Position numbers and translations under genes: made by a program. A stretch of 64,000 nt of DNA from Mycolicibacterium nivoides (GTDB lineage: Bacteria > Actinomycetota > Actinomycetes > Mycobacteriales > Mycobacteriaceae). Positions within the stretch are counted from its first letter, which is position 1. The number at the start of each line of letters is the position of its first letter. This document shows positions 26,883 through 38,569 of the stretch, in pieces. Below the pieces are notes generated by a model. That model did no database searches, was not told where the DNA came from, and was given only the letters and a program-made list of their open reading frames with translations. Where the stretch lies: assembly GCF_003855255.1 (NCBI RefSeq), contig NZ_CP034072.1, positions 4,275,920 to 4,339,919 of the forward strand. The letters are read 5' to 3'.

Positions 26883-27844
26883 TTCACCGCCAGCGACAGG
26901 CCGAAGTCACCGGCTTCGTCAGTCCACCAATGGGTCTGCCGGAGACCGGCTTTCGCCAGTTCGTCGGCCACCCCGTCGGCCCGGAACTTGCAGGACACCT
27001 CGGTCAGCATCTCCTCACCGGCACCGAAGGCAACGTCGAGCCCCAGATCGGCGATCCTGACCTGCTGCGGCGCGTCCGCCTTCAGCCACATCTCGATCCG
27101 CTCCTCGTCGGCATTCCATTTCGCCACATGCTCGAAGGCGTCGAGGTCGAAATCGGCGTCGAGCTCACGGTTCACCACCGACAGCACATTGCGGTTGAAC
27201 GCCGCGGTGACGCCGGCACTGTCGTCGTACGCGCGGACCAACCGGTCGGTGTCCTTGACCAGGTCGGTGCCCAGCAGCACGCTGTCGCCGGGCTGCAGGG
27301 TCTCGGCCAGGGACGTCAGGAAATCCGCTCGCGGACCGGGTGTCAGATTGCCGATCGTCGAACCGAGGAACGCGACCAGGCGGCGCCCCACCGACGGGAT
27401 CTTGCCCAGGTGTTCTTCGAAATCACCACATACCGCGTCGATTTCGATGCCGGGATACTCCTGGCCGATGGCATCTCCGGCAGCCCGCAGCACACTGGCG
27501 TCGACGTCGAACGGGATGAACCGGCGCAACTGCCCGCCGTCGCGCATCGCGTCCAGCAGCATCCTGGTCTTCTCGGAAGTGCCGCTACCCAGCTCGACGA
27601 GGGTGTCGGCACCGGCGGCCTCGGTGATCTCCGGCGAGCGGTCCCGCAGGATCTGGGCCTCGGTGCGCGTCGGGTAGTACTCGGGCAGCCGGGTGATCTG
27701 GTCGAACAGATCGCTGCCAACCGAATCGTAGAACCACTTGGGCGGCAGCATCTTCGGCGACTGGGTCAGCCCTTCGCGCACATCGCGACGAAGCGCGGTG
27801 GCAGCGGAGTCGGCCGCCAGATAGTTGGACAGGGTGAGCGTCAT
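26879..27844 (-). CDS. egtD: L-histidine N-alpha-methyltransferase EgtD
   Basis: The 321-residue enzyme trimethylates the alpha-amino group of histidine to hercynine with three SAM. The SAM motif [11 protein letters not shown] lies near residue 83, preceded by the family hallmark [28 protein letters not shown] segment (about 37-60). Tyr and Asn residues of the histidine site are in that region and in STIGNL. It is translationally coupled to egtC upstream and egtE downstream by 4-bp overlaps. Confidence 0.96.
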   Translation of the reverse strand: MTLTLSNYLAADSAATALRRDVREGLTQSPKMLPPKWFYDSVGSDLFDQITRLPEYYPTRTEAQILRDRSPEITEAAGADTLVELGSGTSEKTRMLLDAMRDGGQLRRFIPFDVDASVLRAAGDAIGQEYPGIEIDAVCGDFEEHLGKIPSVGRRLVAFLGSTIGNLTPGPRADFLTSLAETLQPGDSVLLGTDLVKDTDRLVRAYDDSAGVTAAFNRNVLSVVNRELDADFDLDAFEHVAKWNADEERIEMWLKADAPQQVRIADLGLDVAFGAGEEMLTEVSCKFRADGVADELAKAGLRQTHWWTDEAGDFGLSLAVK

Positions 27845-28533
27845 ACCGAACCTTTCAGTGGGGTGAGCTCGACATGCGAGTCAGAGACGTGCACCAGATG
27901 GCGGTCCGGGATGTCGGACCAGCCGGGATCGTCGTCGTAGGGTTCACTGGCGAGCACGACGCCATCCGGCAGCCGCAGCATCGACAAGGTGTCGCCCCAG
28001 GTGGTGGCGACCATACGAGAACCGTTGGCAGCCAGGATGTTCAGCCGGGCATTCGGATCCAGCGCGCCGACTTCGGCAATCGTCTGCCCCAGCGCGTCCA
28101 GACCCCGCTGGAAGATCAGCGCGGCCAGCACCGCACTGTCCACGACGGATTCGGCTGCTCCGGTCAACGGCAGCACCGCCCGGTCGACCACCCCGTTGTG
28201 CGACAGCAGCCACTGACCGTCGGTGAAAGGCGCCGAGGCCGAGGGTTCGATCGGCATGCCGATGGTCGCCGAGCGCACAGCCGCGACCACGCAGCCGCTG
28301 CTCAACGCCGGCGCGACCGACGCGAACGAGGCGTCGCCCCACAGCGGCTTGTCGCTGCGCCACCGCCGGGGCACGCCCTCATCGAAAAACCCTGCACCCC
28401 AACCATCGGCATTCATCAGCCCGTGCTTCTGGCGACGCGGCGCATACGACTGAACCAACAGGCCCTGCGGCGGGTCCAGCACCAGTGAGGCCACCGATCG
28501 CGGTGCACCCAGCCATCCGATATGCCGGCACAT
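27841..28533 (-). CDS. egtC: Gamma-glutamyl-hercynylcysteine sulfoxide hydrolase EgtC
   Basis: The 230-residue class-II glutamine amidotransferase-fold (Ntn) hydrolase removes the gamma-glutamyl group from the EgtB product. Cys2, exposed after Met removal (MCRHIGWLG), is the nucleophile, and NADGWGAGF and LLSHNG are the fold's substrate-binding motifs. ATG 28533 overlaps the egtB stop and exposes the catalytic Cys, which fixes the start; the open frame further upstream is antisense shadow. Confidence 0.95.
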   Translation of the reverse strand: MCRHIGWLGAPRSVASLVLDPPQGLLVQSYAPRRQKHGLMNADGWGAGFFDEGVPRRWRSDKPLWGDASFASVAPALSSGCVVAAVRSATIGMPIEPSASAPFTDGQWLLSHNGVVDRAVLPLTGAAESVVDSAVLAALIFQRGLDALGQTIAEVGALDPNARLNILAANGSRMVATTWGDTLSMLRLPDGVVLASEPYDDDPGWSDIPDRHLVHVSDSHVELTPLKGSV

Positions 28534-29807
28534 CAGACGTCCCAGGCCAGCCGCACGCCGGAGAAGATCTGGCGCCGGATCGGATGGTCCCAGTTGCGGA
28601 AGCTCGGCCGCAGGATGTCGGCGGACACGGCCCACGATCCGCCGCGCAGGATCCGGTAGTCGCCGTCGAAGAAGGGCTCGGTGTAGCGGTCGTACACCAT
28701 GGGCGTGAAGCCGGGCCACGGCCGCAGCGGGGACGTGGTCCATTCCCAGACGTCACCCAGCATCTGCTCGACGCCGTAGGCCGATGCACCGGCCGGATAC
28801 GCCCCTACCGGGGCGGGCCGGCGCGCGTCGCCACCGAGGTTGGCCAGCGCCTCGGTCGGTTCGGATGTGCCCCAGGGGTATCGGCGTCGGCTCCCGGCCA
28901 CCGGGTCCCAGGCGCAGGCCTTCTCCCATTCGATTTCGGTGGGCAGCCGGGCTCCGGCCCAGGCGGCATACGCCTCGGCCTCGAAGAACGTGACGTGCTG
29001 GACCGGTTCGTCGGCCGGGATCGTCTCGATATGGCCGAACCGGGTGCGGGTGCCGTCGTGCCCCCAGAACTCGGGTGCCGTCAGCCCCGCCTCCTGACGA
29101 TGCGCCCAACCGGGCTCGGACCACCAACGCTGCTGGTGATAGCCGCCGTCGTCGATGAACTCGCGCCACTCGGCATTGGTGACCGGCACCCGTCCGATAG
29201 CGAAAGGAGGCAGCTCGACGGTATGCGGCGGACGCTCGTTGTCCAGTGAGTGCGGTTCGGTGAGTTCGTCGACCCCGAGCACGAACGGGCCACCCGGGAT
29301 CAGCACGGAAGTGCCTGCCACTCCGGCACGACCGGCCGGCAGTGCGCTGCCTGCGTCGAACAACGGCGGACCGGCCCGCAGGTTCAGAGCCTGCAGCATG
29401 GTCTCGTCGTGCTGATTCTCGTGGCTGATCACCAACCCGAAGTTGAACCCGGAGTCGTCGGCGTCAAGCGAGTCGAGGGCATCGAGGGCGCGGGACCGCA
29501 CCGTCGCGCAGTACGCGCGCGCATCGGTGGGCGGCAGCAGAGGAAGGTCGACGCGGCTGGCCCGTGAGTGCACGAAGGCGTCGTAGAGCCGGTCCACGTC
29601 CGGGGAAAGCATGCCCGGGCGGTCCGGATTGCCGCCGCGCAGCAGCCACAGCTCCTCCTGCTGGCCGATGTGGGCGAGATCCCAGACCAGCGGGCTCATC
29701 AACGGGCTGTACTGGCGATGCAGTTCGGCATCGTCGAAGTCGACCAGACGCAGGGTGCGTTCCCGCGCCCTGGTGAGCTGCTGTGCCAGCGTCTCGCGTG
29801 TGGTCAA
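28533..29807 (-). CDS. egtB: Hercynine oxygenase (sulfoxide synthase) EgtB
   Basis: The 424-residue non-haem iron enzyme has an N-terminal DinB-like domain with the iron ligands: one His in [11 protein letters not shown] and the HENQHDE (H-x3-H-x-E) motif near residue 137. The C-terminal formylglycine-generating-enzyme fold carries WEWTTSP and RILRGGSW. It couples gamma-glutamylcysteine to hercynine with oxygen. TTG 29807, overlapping the egtA stop as TTGA and preceded by GAAGGGCGAG, gives the standard length; the ORF continues upstream only as antisense overlap with egtA. Confidence 0.95.
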   Translation of the reverse strand: MTTRETLAQQLTRARERTLRLVDFDDAELHRQYSPLMSPLVWDLAHIGQQEELWLLRGGNPDRPGMLSPDVDRLYDAFVHSRASRVDLPLLPPTDARAYCATVRSRALDALDSLDADDSGFNFGLVISHENQHDETMLQALNLRAGPPLFDAGSALPAGRAGVAGTSVLIPGGPFVLGVDELTEPHSLDNERPPHTVELPPFAIGRVPVTNAEWREFIDDGGYHQQRWWSEPGWAHRQEAGLTAPEFWGHDGTRTRFGHIETIPADEPVQHVTFFEAEAYAAWAGARLPTEIEWEKACAWDPVAGSRRRYPWGTSEPTEALANLGGDARRPAPVGAYPAGASAYGVEQMLGDVWEWTTSPLRPWPGFTPMVYDRYTEPFFDGDYRILRGGSWAVSADILRPSFRNWDHPIRRQIFSGVRLAWDV

Positions 29808-31075
29808 AGCTCGCCCTTCACCAGTTGGCTCATCGCAGAAGCGATTCCGTGAGTCACCACCTGGTCGGCGAAATCGTCGGCCGGGCAGCGTCCCTCCTGG
29901 ACCGAACGCGTCAACTGCGCCATCGATTCCGTCAACTCCGCCGGGGCCCGCTCCGCCACGGCCGAGACGCATGCGACGGCCGCTTCCTGCAGGCGACGAT
30001 CGGCCAGCCCGATCCGGGCGGCCCGGTCCCAAGCGGTGGCCACCGGCGCGGTCGCCTCGGTGGCGATGGCGGCGGCCCCCGGATCATCCAGGAGAGTCGT
30101 CGTCATAAACACCACGGCAGGCCACAGGGCGTCCGGAACGCTGTCGAGATAGCGGATCTCCAGCCAGCGCCGCGGCCGCACCGGCGGGAACAGTGTGGTC
30201 AGGTGGTACTCGAGATCGGCTTCGGTGGGGCGGCGTCCGCCGAGTACCGCGCGTCCGTCGGCCCAGTCGGCGAACGGGACCCAGTTGGTCACCGGAACAG
30301 CATCCGGGGTGTTGACCAGCATCACCGGCGCCCGCAGCGCATAGCGCGCCCAGTCACTGGCCGGATCATCGCCGTCGGCGCCCAGGATCGGGCCGCAGCG
30401 CGCGGAATCCAGCTGCCCCCACACCCGCTGCCGTGAGGACTGCCAGCCGGTGAACTGTCCGCCGAGCATCGGCGAATTCGCGGTGATGGCGATCATCGTC
30501 GGGCCGAGCGCGTGGGCCAGCCGTACCCGCTGCGCCCAGCCGTCCCGCGGGCCGGCGTCGAGATTGACCTGAACCGAGGCGGTCGACGTCATCATGGCTG
30601 CGCCGGGTTCGGCTGATCCGCTGGCCGCGAAGAACTGCTCCATGGCCTGATAGCGCGGGCCCGGGTTGATCCGTTGGGTGGGCCGGACCGGATCGGCGCC
30701 CAGCAGCACCAGCCCCAGACCGCGGCGTTCGAACTCAGCGCGCAGCACGGCCCGATCAGCGAGTAGTGCGGCGATCGCGGCCGAGGGGCCGTCGGCCGGC
30801 GGCCCGGACAGTTCGACCGCGCCCCCGGGCTCGACGGTGATGCGGCTGCCACCGGGCAGCGCGGGCACCGAGGCGATGGCCTCGGAGAGTTCATCCCAGC
30901 CCGGGCGCCGCAGCGGATCGTCGAGATCGAAACAGTGCGCCTCGATCTCCAGACCGACCTGCCCGACCGGCCCGTCATCCAGGCAGTGCGCTCCGATGAA
31001 GGCCGCGGCGTGTTCGGCGCTGGTGAACTCGACGGGAGTCAGACGGGCCGCATCAGCCCTGACGGGTACTGCCAT
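29804..31075 (-). CDS. egtA: Glutamate-cysteine ligase EgtA
   Basis: The 423-residue GCS2-family ligase makes gamma-glutamylcysteine for ergothioneine synthesis. The glutamate/metal-binding motif [10 protein letters not shown] lies near residue 42, with [10 protein letters not shown] and [10 protein letters not shown] later in the active site. It is the first gene of the operon. ATG 31075 is used because GGAGGGG lies 8 nt upstream; GTG 31084 would add three residues. The 77 bp before it, up to the secreted-protein gene at 31153, must hold any separate promoter. Confidence 0.94.
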   Translation of the reverse strand: MAVPVRADAARLTPVEFTSAEHAAAFIGAHCLDDGPVGQVGLEIEAHCFDLDDPLRRPGWDELSEAIASVPALPGGSRITVEPGGAVELSGPPADGPSAAIAALLADRAVLRAEFERRGLGLVLLGADPVRPTQRINPGPRYQAMEQFFAASGSAEPGAAMMTSTASVQVNLDAGPRDGWAQRVRLAHALGPTMIAITANSPMLGGQFTGWQSSRQRVWGQLDSARCGPILGADGDDPASDWARYALRAPVMLVNTPDAVPVTNWVPFADWADGRAVLGGRRPTEADLEYHLTTLFPPVRPRRWLEIRYLDSVPDALWPAVVFMTTTLLDDPGAAAIATEATAPVATAWDRAARIGLADRRLQEAAVACVSAVAERAPAELTESMAQLTRSVQEGRCPADDFADQVVTHGIASAMSQLVKGEL

Positions 31076-31152
31076 GGCAACCACCCCTCCCGGTCCTCAC
31101 CGGATTCAAACGGCTCGGTTCTGTTCCATCATCCAGATCTGACCGACACGTT

Positions 31153-31806
31153 CTACTGCCCCAGCGTGTTCTGCATGGCGCCGGCCAGCACGTTGACCGC
31201 GGGGCCTGCGTTGCCGGACTGGCACACCTTGGCTTGTAGCAGTACGTTTTCCCGTTTGCGGGTGGTGTTGAAACAGCGGCGGTCCGTGCCGGCCTCCTGC
31301 TTCACCCAATCCGCGTCGGTGGCGCTCGCCGGGCCGCCGGTGAACGTCCACACCTGGGTCACGAAGTTGTCCAGGTGCATCGCGGTGGTCTGGCCCGAGC
31401 AGCCGTTGGTGCGGTCCACCACCCGGTGGAAGGCCCGGTCGGCGGCCTCCGGCGTCGCGAACACCCCGATCGCCTGCTTGACGTAATGGTTGTCGTCACC
31501 GGCCGACGTCTGGGTGGTGGCGCCGTTGAACGAGGCGAGGTCCGGGTCGTTGAACACCTCGGGCAGGCCGATGTCGGCCCAGTTGTTGCACACCGGGTTC
31601 TCCACCGAGAAGGCCTGGAACGGGACGGTGAACTGGGACTCCCACGTCATCGGCGCACCGATGATGTTGCCCACCGAGCCTTTGGGCATGACGGCGTAGG
31701 ACACGACACCAGGATCCGAGGGACGCGCACCAGCAGGTGCAGCCAATGCCAGCGCGAGACCGGCCAGCCCGAAACCGACAGTCAGGGCACGCATGGCCTC
31801 GATCAT
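31153..31806 (-). CDS. Secreted PknH-type sensor-domain protein, Rv3705c type
   Basis: The protein of about 217 residues has a signal peptide (MRALTVGFGLAGLALALAAP..., cleavage near AGA-RP) and a PknH extracellular sensor-like domain with paired cysteines (VCNNW, NGCSG, RRCFN, KVCQS) suited to two disulfides. Its ligand is unknown. ATG 31806 (MIEAMRAL) is used; ATG 31794 begins directly at the signal peptide but leaves its GAGG only 2 nt away. It follows the lipoprotein gene by 5 bp. Confidence 0.78.
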   Translation of the reverse strand: MIEAMRALTVGFGLAGLALALAAPAGARPSDPGVVSYAVMPKGSVGNIIGAPMTWESQFTVPFQAFSVENPVCNNWADIGLPEVFNDPDLASFNGATTQTSAGDDNHYVKQAIGVFATPEAADRAFHRVVDRTNGCSGQTTAMHLDNFVTQVWTFTGGPASATDADWVKQEAGTDRRCFNTTRKRENVLLQAKVCQSGNAGPAVNVLAGAMQNTLGQ

Positions 31807-31811
31807 GCCAG

Positions 31812-32339
31812 TTAGTGAACCGTCCGCGTGCAATAGGTTCGCGCCGGCGACGGGTAAGGCCAGGCGTAGTGCCCGGTTTCGGCGGGGCAGGCCGACCCGT
31901 CCCGTACGTCCAGCCGTTGGGTCACCTGAACCATCACGCCCGGGCCGCGTTCAGTGCGCGCGGTGCAGTCGGTCAGCTCCACCATGCCCGCGGGCATGCC
32001 GAGTTCGTAGCAGTGATTGGCGACCAGATTGGGAACCAGGCACAGGCGCGCGGTCGACGGATCGGCGAGTTCGGCGGGCAGGTGCTGGTATTCGGAGCTC
32101 GGGCAGTTCCCGGCACCGTCGGCGATGGCCCCGACGGTGTAGCTCGGGTCGACGTTGCAGGACACCTTGCCGGCGCGGGTCACTTCGGGGGCAGCGGGTG
32201 TGGTGGCCGGGACGCTCACACAATCGCCTACGGCGAAGACCATGGCCGCGCCGCGCTCGGGTTCGGCCCCCGCGCCGCAGCCGGCGGCCAGCAGCGGCAC
32301 TGCGATCAGTGCCGCGGCCAGGAGCCGATTGCGCGTCAT
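31812..32339 (-). CDS. Putative lipoprotein, LppU-like
   Basis: The protein of about 175 residues begins MTRNRLLAAALIAVPLLAAGC, a type II signal peptide with lipobox LAAGC. The mature part has several cysteines in a FAVGDCVSV ... VSCNVDP pattern typical of LppU/SCO3897-like extracellular lipoproteins. Its function is unknown. ATG 32339 is chosen because it starts the signal peptide; upstream codons reach back through a terminator hairpin. It lies 5 bp before the PknH-type secreted gene and probably shares its transcript. Confidence 0.75.
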   Translation of the reverse strand: MTRNRLLAAALIAVPLLAAGCGAGAEPERGAAMVFAVGDCVSVPATTPAAPEVTRAGKVSCNVDPSYTVGAIADGAGNCPSSEYQHLPAELADPSTARLCLVPNLVANHCYELGMPAGMVELTDCTARTERGPGVMVQVTQRLDVRDGSACPAETGHYAWPYPSPARTYCTRTVH

Positions 32340-32398
32340 GGTTAGCGAGAATCTCACGATTCCCCGGACCCCACCCAGTGCTTGGGTGAAAAGACAGG

Positions 32399-32431
32399 CG
32401 CCCCGGCCACCAAGGGGAAGTGGCCGGGGCG
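32399..32431 (-). terminator. Rho-independent-type terminator after the fur gene
   Basis: A perfect 12-bp stem joins 32399-32410 (CGCCCCGGCCAC) and 32420-32431 over a 9-nt loop. On the minus strand it is followed by CCTGTCTTTTC. It lies 22 bp after the stop of the Fur-family gene and separates it from the lipoprotein operon. Confidence 0.8.
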
Positions 32432-32452
32432 TCCGTTGGGCTGCAGAGTGGT

Positions 32453-32890
32453 CTAGTTGGGTGCGGGCGTCTGGCAATCCGCGCAGACTCCCCAGAACAC
32501 GACCTCGGCTTCGTCAACCGCGAATCCGGCCAGTTCAGAGGGCTCCAGGCACGGGGTCTGCCCGACCGCGCAATCGACGTCGGCAACCGCACCGCACACC
32601 CGGCAGACCAGGTGGTGGTGGTTGTCGCCGGCGCGGGTCTCGTAGCGCGCCGAGGAGCCGGCCGGTTCGATACGACGGACCAGGCCCGCATTGACGCAGG
32701 CCCGCAGGACGTCGTAAACCGCCTGGGTCGACACCGAGCCGAGGTTTTCGCGGGCCAGACCGGCCACATCGTCTGCAGTCGAATGCGGATGGTCGGCCAG
32801 CGCCTGGAGAACCGCGACCCGCGGTGCGGTCACACGCAGCCCGGCAGCCCGCAACAGGGCTTTGGGGTCGTGGTCATGCACCGTGGTCAC
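32453..32890 (-). CDS. furA: Fur-family metalloregulator, FurA-like
   Basis: The 145-residue Fur-family repressor has an N-terminal winged helix (RVTAPRVAVLQAL ... STQAVYDVLRA) and a metal-binding C-terminal domain with HHH (residues about 90-92) and cysteine pairs CRVC and CADC for structural zinc. GTG 32890 follows TGGAG. In mycobacteria FurA normally precedes katG, which it represses. Here the next gene is an unrelated lipoprotein beyond a terminator, so this is a katG-less copy and its target may be itself or distant genes. Confidence 0.85.
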   Translation of the reverse strand: MTTVHDHDPKALLRAAGLRVTAPRVAVLQALADHPHSTADDVAGLARENLGSVSTQAVYDVLRACVNAGLVRRIEPAGSSARYETRAGDNHHHLVCRVCGAVADVDCAVGQTPCLEPSELAGFAVDEAEVVFWGVCADCQTPAPN

Positions 32891-32909
32891 GGCTCCAGTA
32901 TGCGCGCTC

Positions 32910-32945
32910 TTTGGAGTCAGTCCAAAAAAGCGGACTGTGATTATG
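32910..32945 (-). promoter_or_regulatory. Promoter and Fur-box-like palindrome of furA
   Basis: A -10-like CATAAT lies on the minus strand at 32945-32940. Downstream, TTTGGAGTCAGTCCAAA (32910-32926) is a palindrome with perfect 6-bp arms in an AT-rich patch of otherwise GC-rich DNA. It would fall in the leader of the furA transcript, a usual place for autoregulation. Confidence 0.5.
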
Positions 32946-33387
32946 GTCGCGCAGGCTGTGCGGGTGTCGGCGGCGTCTCAGGACGTTCCGGTCCGCTGCC
33001 CGGACCGCCGGGGCCACCGGGTCCCCAACCGGGACCACCCGGGCCGAATGAGCCGGGACCACCGGGACCCCACGGCGGCATCATGCCGTGGGGTCCCATC
33101 CGCCCCGGCCCGCCGTCCGGTCCACCGCGATGGAACATCATCATGCCGCCGCGGTCGTGGCCGCCGCGGTGGTGGCCGTCGCCGCCACCGGAATGCGCAC
33201 CGAGGAAGAACCCGGTGCCGAAGACCACGGCGACGATGAAGACGGTGCCGGCCGCGATACCCACCCAGGCGAGCGCCTGCAGCAGACGACTCGGCTTGTT
33301 CTCGGCAGGCGGGGCGGTAACGGGCGGTGCTGCTGGCGCGGCTACCGGCTCCGTCGCGGGGTCGGACGTGGGAGGTGTTTCAGTCAT
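32941..33387 (-). CDS. Gly/Pro-rich membrane protein, Rv3706c type
   Basis: The 148-residue protein has a Pro/Ala-rich cytoplasmic N-terminus (about 1-30), one membrane helix (about 36-62) and a His/Gly/Pro-rich outer tail (HHRGGHDRGGMMMFHRGG, then GPGGPG repeats). The His-rich start of the tail could bind metal, and the neighbour is a metalloregulator, but this is inference. ATG 33387 lacks a strong ribosome site. A homologous short Pro-rich gene is found at this place in other mycobacteria. Confidence 0.65.
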   Translation of the reverse strand: MTETPPTSDPATEPVAAPAAPPVTAPPAENKPSRLLQALAWVGIAAGTVFIVAVVFGTGFFLGAHSGGGDGHHRGGHDRGGMMMFHRGGPDGGPGRMGPHGMMPPWGPGGPGSFGPGGPGWGPGGPGGPGSGPERPETPPTPAQPARP

Positions 33388-33459
33388 GACACGAGCATGC
33401 GAGGGCTGGTGAGGTGCTGATCAAGAATTGGCTGTGAATCAGCTTTGAAAGACCCGGGA

Positions 33460-34584
33460 CTATTGCTCCCATGGCTTGATCGGGTTCACCGCGTATTGGA
33501 TCACGCGGTACGGTGTGCCACCGCGGGCCATGGTGTTCCACTGGCTGATGAAAACCCGGACCTGATCCAGCGTCGATCCCGGCGAGATGTAGCCGCCGTA
33601 GGGCTGGGCCAACTGGTTGACCTCCGGCGGGGGCAACGAGTCGACCGGGTCGGGCCAGGCACTCGCGAACACCACCGTGGTCACGGGTGCCGTACCGAGA
33701 CCGGTGGGGTCGTAGGCGACGCGCATCTCCATGTTTCCGTTGGTGGCGTTGAAGTACGACAGCACCGGCTTGCCGTCGATCTGCCGGATGCTCATCTCCC
33801 CCGTACGGTCGGCGAACAACGGCGTCGGCGGCTTGCCCCATCCACCCGACGACGACCAGCCCTGCCAGCCGGCCCGGTCGGTGAAGGTCTTCGGGTTCGC
33901 CCGGTACAGGAACGGCGGGCTGCTGCGGTCGAAATTGTTGGCCAGGATGTAGACCCACCCACTCGGTGAATCCGGTGCCGGGACCGGGTCGTAGTAGCCC
34001 GTGATCTGCGACTGGGCACCACCCTGGTACTTGGCGTCGCGCACCGAGCCGGGCACCGTCGGCCAATTCGGCCGGGCCGCATCGGCTTTCACCAACCGGG
34101 AACTGTACGGCTTGAGGTTGTAGGTGGTGGTCACCATCATGTAGTTCTCACGGTTGATCGCCACCACACCGGCCGGCAACTGGGAGCCCCCCGGCGGCGT
34201 CGGGTCGGCCAGCAAGGGCTTGTCCACCCCGGTGACACCCCGGTAGCGCACACCGCCCGCGTCCTCGATCGAGTCGGCATCGACGTGCAGGGCCACCGGC
34301 GAGTGCCAGCCGCCGAAGCCCACGGCCTGCCCCGCGAAGCTGTCACCACAGACCTGGAGCACCCGGCTGGGAAACTCCATGAACTCACAGAGGTCCGTCG
34401 CGCCGATGCCGTAATCAGCTGTGGGCGTACCGGTTCCGGCACTCGGCCCGATTCGCAACACCTGACCGGGGGCCAGTGGAGGCACCACCGGATCACCGAA
34501 GCCCGGATTGGCCCGGGCGAAAGGGGCCTGCCACACCGCCGCAGCAAGCATCGCGACAAGGGCGAACCTGCGGGCCGGGTTCAC
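33460..34584 (-). CDS. Secreted DUF4185 protein, Rv3707c type
   Basis: The 374-residue protein starts with a signal peptide (about 1-25, cleavage near FARA-NP). The remainder has the repeated blades of a five-bladed beta-propeller-like DUF4185 domain (CGDSFAG, NNFDRSSPPFLYRANP, EMRVAYDP). Such proteins are suspected glycan-acting enzymes, and other DUF4185 members cleave mycobacterial arabinan, but I cannot assign a substrate. GTG 34584 lies 7 bp after the asd stop, so it may be read from the ask-asd promoter. Confidence 0.78.
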   Translation of the reverse strand: MNPARRFALVAMLAAAVWQAPFARANPGFGDPVVPPLAPGQVLRIGPSAGTGTPTADYGIGATDLCEFMEFPSRVLQVCGDSFAGQAVGFGGWHSPVALHVDADSIEDAGGVRYRGVTGVDKPLLADPTPPGGSQLPAGVVAINRENYMMVTTTYNLKPYSSRLVKADAARPNWPTVPGSVRDAKYQGGAQSQITGYYDPVPAPDSPSGWVYILANNFDRSSPPFLYRANPKTFTDRAGWQGWSSSGGWGKPPTPLFADRTGEMSIRQIDGKPVLSYFNATNGNMEMRVAYDPTGLGTAPVTTVVFASAWPDPVDSLPPPEVNQLAQPYGGYISPGSTLDQVRVFISQWNTMARGGTPYRVIQYAVNPIKPWEQ

Positions 34585-34591
34585 CCGCGGA

Positions 34592-36893
<2,302 letters not shown>

Positions 36894-36980
36894 TATCTAA
36901 CCCTTCGAGCTTCGGGAATGAGTCCCAAACAGGATAAGGGAGACGCGCACGCGATTTTTTCCGCCGGTAGCTTGGCTGAC

Positions 36981-37580
36981 GTGCCTGACACGCCGAGCGG
37001 TCGGCTGGCCGCCACCACTGTGCCGATCCATCCCGATCTCGCGGCCCGCTGGAGCCCCCGGGCGTTCGATCCCGATGCCGCCATTACCGCTGACCAGGTC
37101 ACCGCGCTGCTGGAGGCGGCGCGCTGGGCCGCCAGTTGGGGTCACCGGCAGCCGGTGCGGTTTGTCGTGGGCCGGCGAGGGGATGAGACCTTCGTTACAT
37201 TGGCCGGCCTTCTCAAACGCGGCAACAGCTACGCGCATGCGGCCTCCGCGCTGATCCTGGTGTGTGCCGACCAGGGAGAAGATGAGAGGACGGCCTTGTA
37301 CTCGGCGGTCGACGCCGGAGCGGCGATCGCGCAGCTGACCGTCGAGGCGGTGTCCCGCGGGTTGATCGTCCATCCGATGGCGGGCTTCGACGTCGACGGT
37401 GCCCGGGCAGCGTTCGAGATTCCCGACGGCGTGCGGCCGTTGGCCGTCGTCGGCATCGGCACGCTCGGCGACTACGCGCACGTCGACGAGGCCATCGCCG
37501 AACGCGACGGCCGGCCCCGCGAGCGGTTACCCCTGGAGCAGATTGCCTTCGGTGGGCGCTGGGGAATTCCGCTCGGCTGA
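36981..37580 (+). CDS. Nitroreductase-family protein
   Basis: The protein of about 199 residues has the nitroreductase fold pattern: RWSPRAFDPDAAIT, LEAARWAASWGHRQP and a terminal FGGRWGIPLG. It is a likely FMN-dependent NAD(P)H oxidoreductase of unknown substrate. GTG 36981 is chosen because a -10 TAGCTT (36968-36973) ends 7 nt before it, the standard spacing of leaderless mycobacterial transcripts. ATG 36918 would add 21 residues of low similarity to the family. Confidence 0.8.
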   Translation: MPDTPSGRLAATTVPIHPDLAARWSPRAFDPDAAITADQVTALLEAARWAASWGHRQPVRFVVGRRGDETFVTLAGLLKRGNSYAHAASALILVCADQGEDERTALYSAVDAGAAIAQLTVEAVSRGLIVHPMAGFDVDGARAAFEIPDGVRPLAVVGIGTLGDYAHVDEAIAERDGRPRERLPLEQIAFGGRWGIPLG

Positions 37581-37624
37581 CAGGCGCACCGGCTAGTTTT
37601 GGTGAAGCACCGGGAGAGGAACAC

Positions 37625-38569
37625 ATGGCACGACAGGCCATCCGCAAAGCCGTCATCCCCGCCGCCGGGATCGGTTCGCGCCTCCTGCCGCTGACCAAGG
37701 CCATCCCCAAGGAAATGCTGCCGGTAGGCGACAAGCCTGTCATCGAACACACGGTGCGCGAGCTGGTCAATTCTGGGATCACGGACATCACGATCGTGGT
37801 TTCCGGCGGAAAGAACTTGATAGAGGAGCATTTTCGGCCGAACACGACGCTAGTCGATCAGCTTCGCGCGGACGGCAAGGACGCTTACGCCGACGCGGTC
37901 GAGGAGGTCGGCGAGCTCTCCGCGCGTGGCCACATCACCTACCTCCATCAGCACGGTCCGTACGGCAACGGCACTCCGGTGCTCAATGCCTCGCGCTCGT
38001 TCGGTGACGAGCCGGTCCTGGTGCTGTGGCCCGACGACGTCTTCGTCGCCGAGGTGCCGCGCGCCCAACAACTGATCCGGGCCTACGAACAGACATCGTC
38101 CCCGGTGCTGGCGTTGATGCCGATGGCTCCTGAGAACTCCCGCCGGTACGGCGTGCCGATCATCGACGAGGATCTGGACGGCGGGCTGCTGCGGATCACG
38201 GGAATCGTCGAGAAGCCACAACCCCACGAGGCGCGCTCCGAGTACGCCGCGATCGGTGGCTATGTCGTAACACCGGGCATCATCGACGAGCTTCGCGAGC
38301 AGACAAAGCGCTGGTACACCCAAACCCAGCCCGGCGAGATCTACCTGACCGACGCGATCAATGCCCATGCCAGGGACCATGCCGTCTACGGACAGGTGAT
38401 CCAGGGGCACTGGTATGACACCGGCAATCCGGCCGACTATCTGGTCGCACAGTTCGCCTTCGCGTTGGCCCATCCCGAATATGGCCCCGCGCTACGACAG
38501 TTGGCCGACCAGCCAGACCTGCTGCTGCACAAGCTTTCACGGGAGATCGGAGAGGGCCCACCCACATGA
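37625..38569 (+). CDS. galU: UTP-glucose-1-phosphate uridylyltransferase
   Basis: The 314-residue enzyme makes UDP-glucose from UTP and glucose-1-phosphate for envelope and storage glycans. The nucleotide-binding motif is AAGIGSRLLPLTKAIPKEML (near residue 14), followed by GDKPVIEH, and GHWYDTGNP lies near the end. ATG 37625 follows GGGAGAGGAA. The stop overlaps the esterase gene (ATGA). Whether this is the only galU in the genome cannot be told from the window; the location, outside the usual mycobacterial galU context, suggests it may be a second copy. Confidence 0.93.
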   Translation: MARQAIRKAVIPAAGIGSRLLPLTKAIPKEMLPVGDKPVIEHTVRELVNSGITDITIVVSGGKNLIEEHFRPNTTLVDQLRADGKDAYADAVEEVGELSARGHITYLHQHGPYGNGTPVLNASRSFGDEPVLVLWPDDVFVAEVPRAQQLIRAYEQTSSPVLALMPMAPENSRRYGVPIIDEDLDGGLLRITGIVEKPQPHEARSEYAAIGGYVVTPGIIDELREQTKRWYTQTQPGEIYLTDAINAHARDHAVYGQVIQGHWYDTGNPADYLVAQFAFALAHPEYGPALRQLADQPDLLLHKLSREIGEGPPT

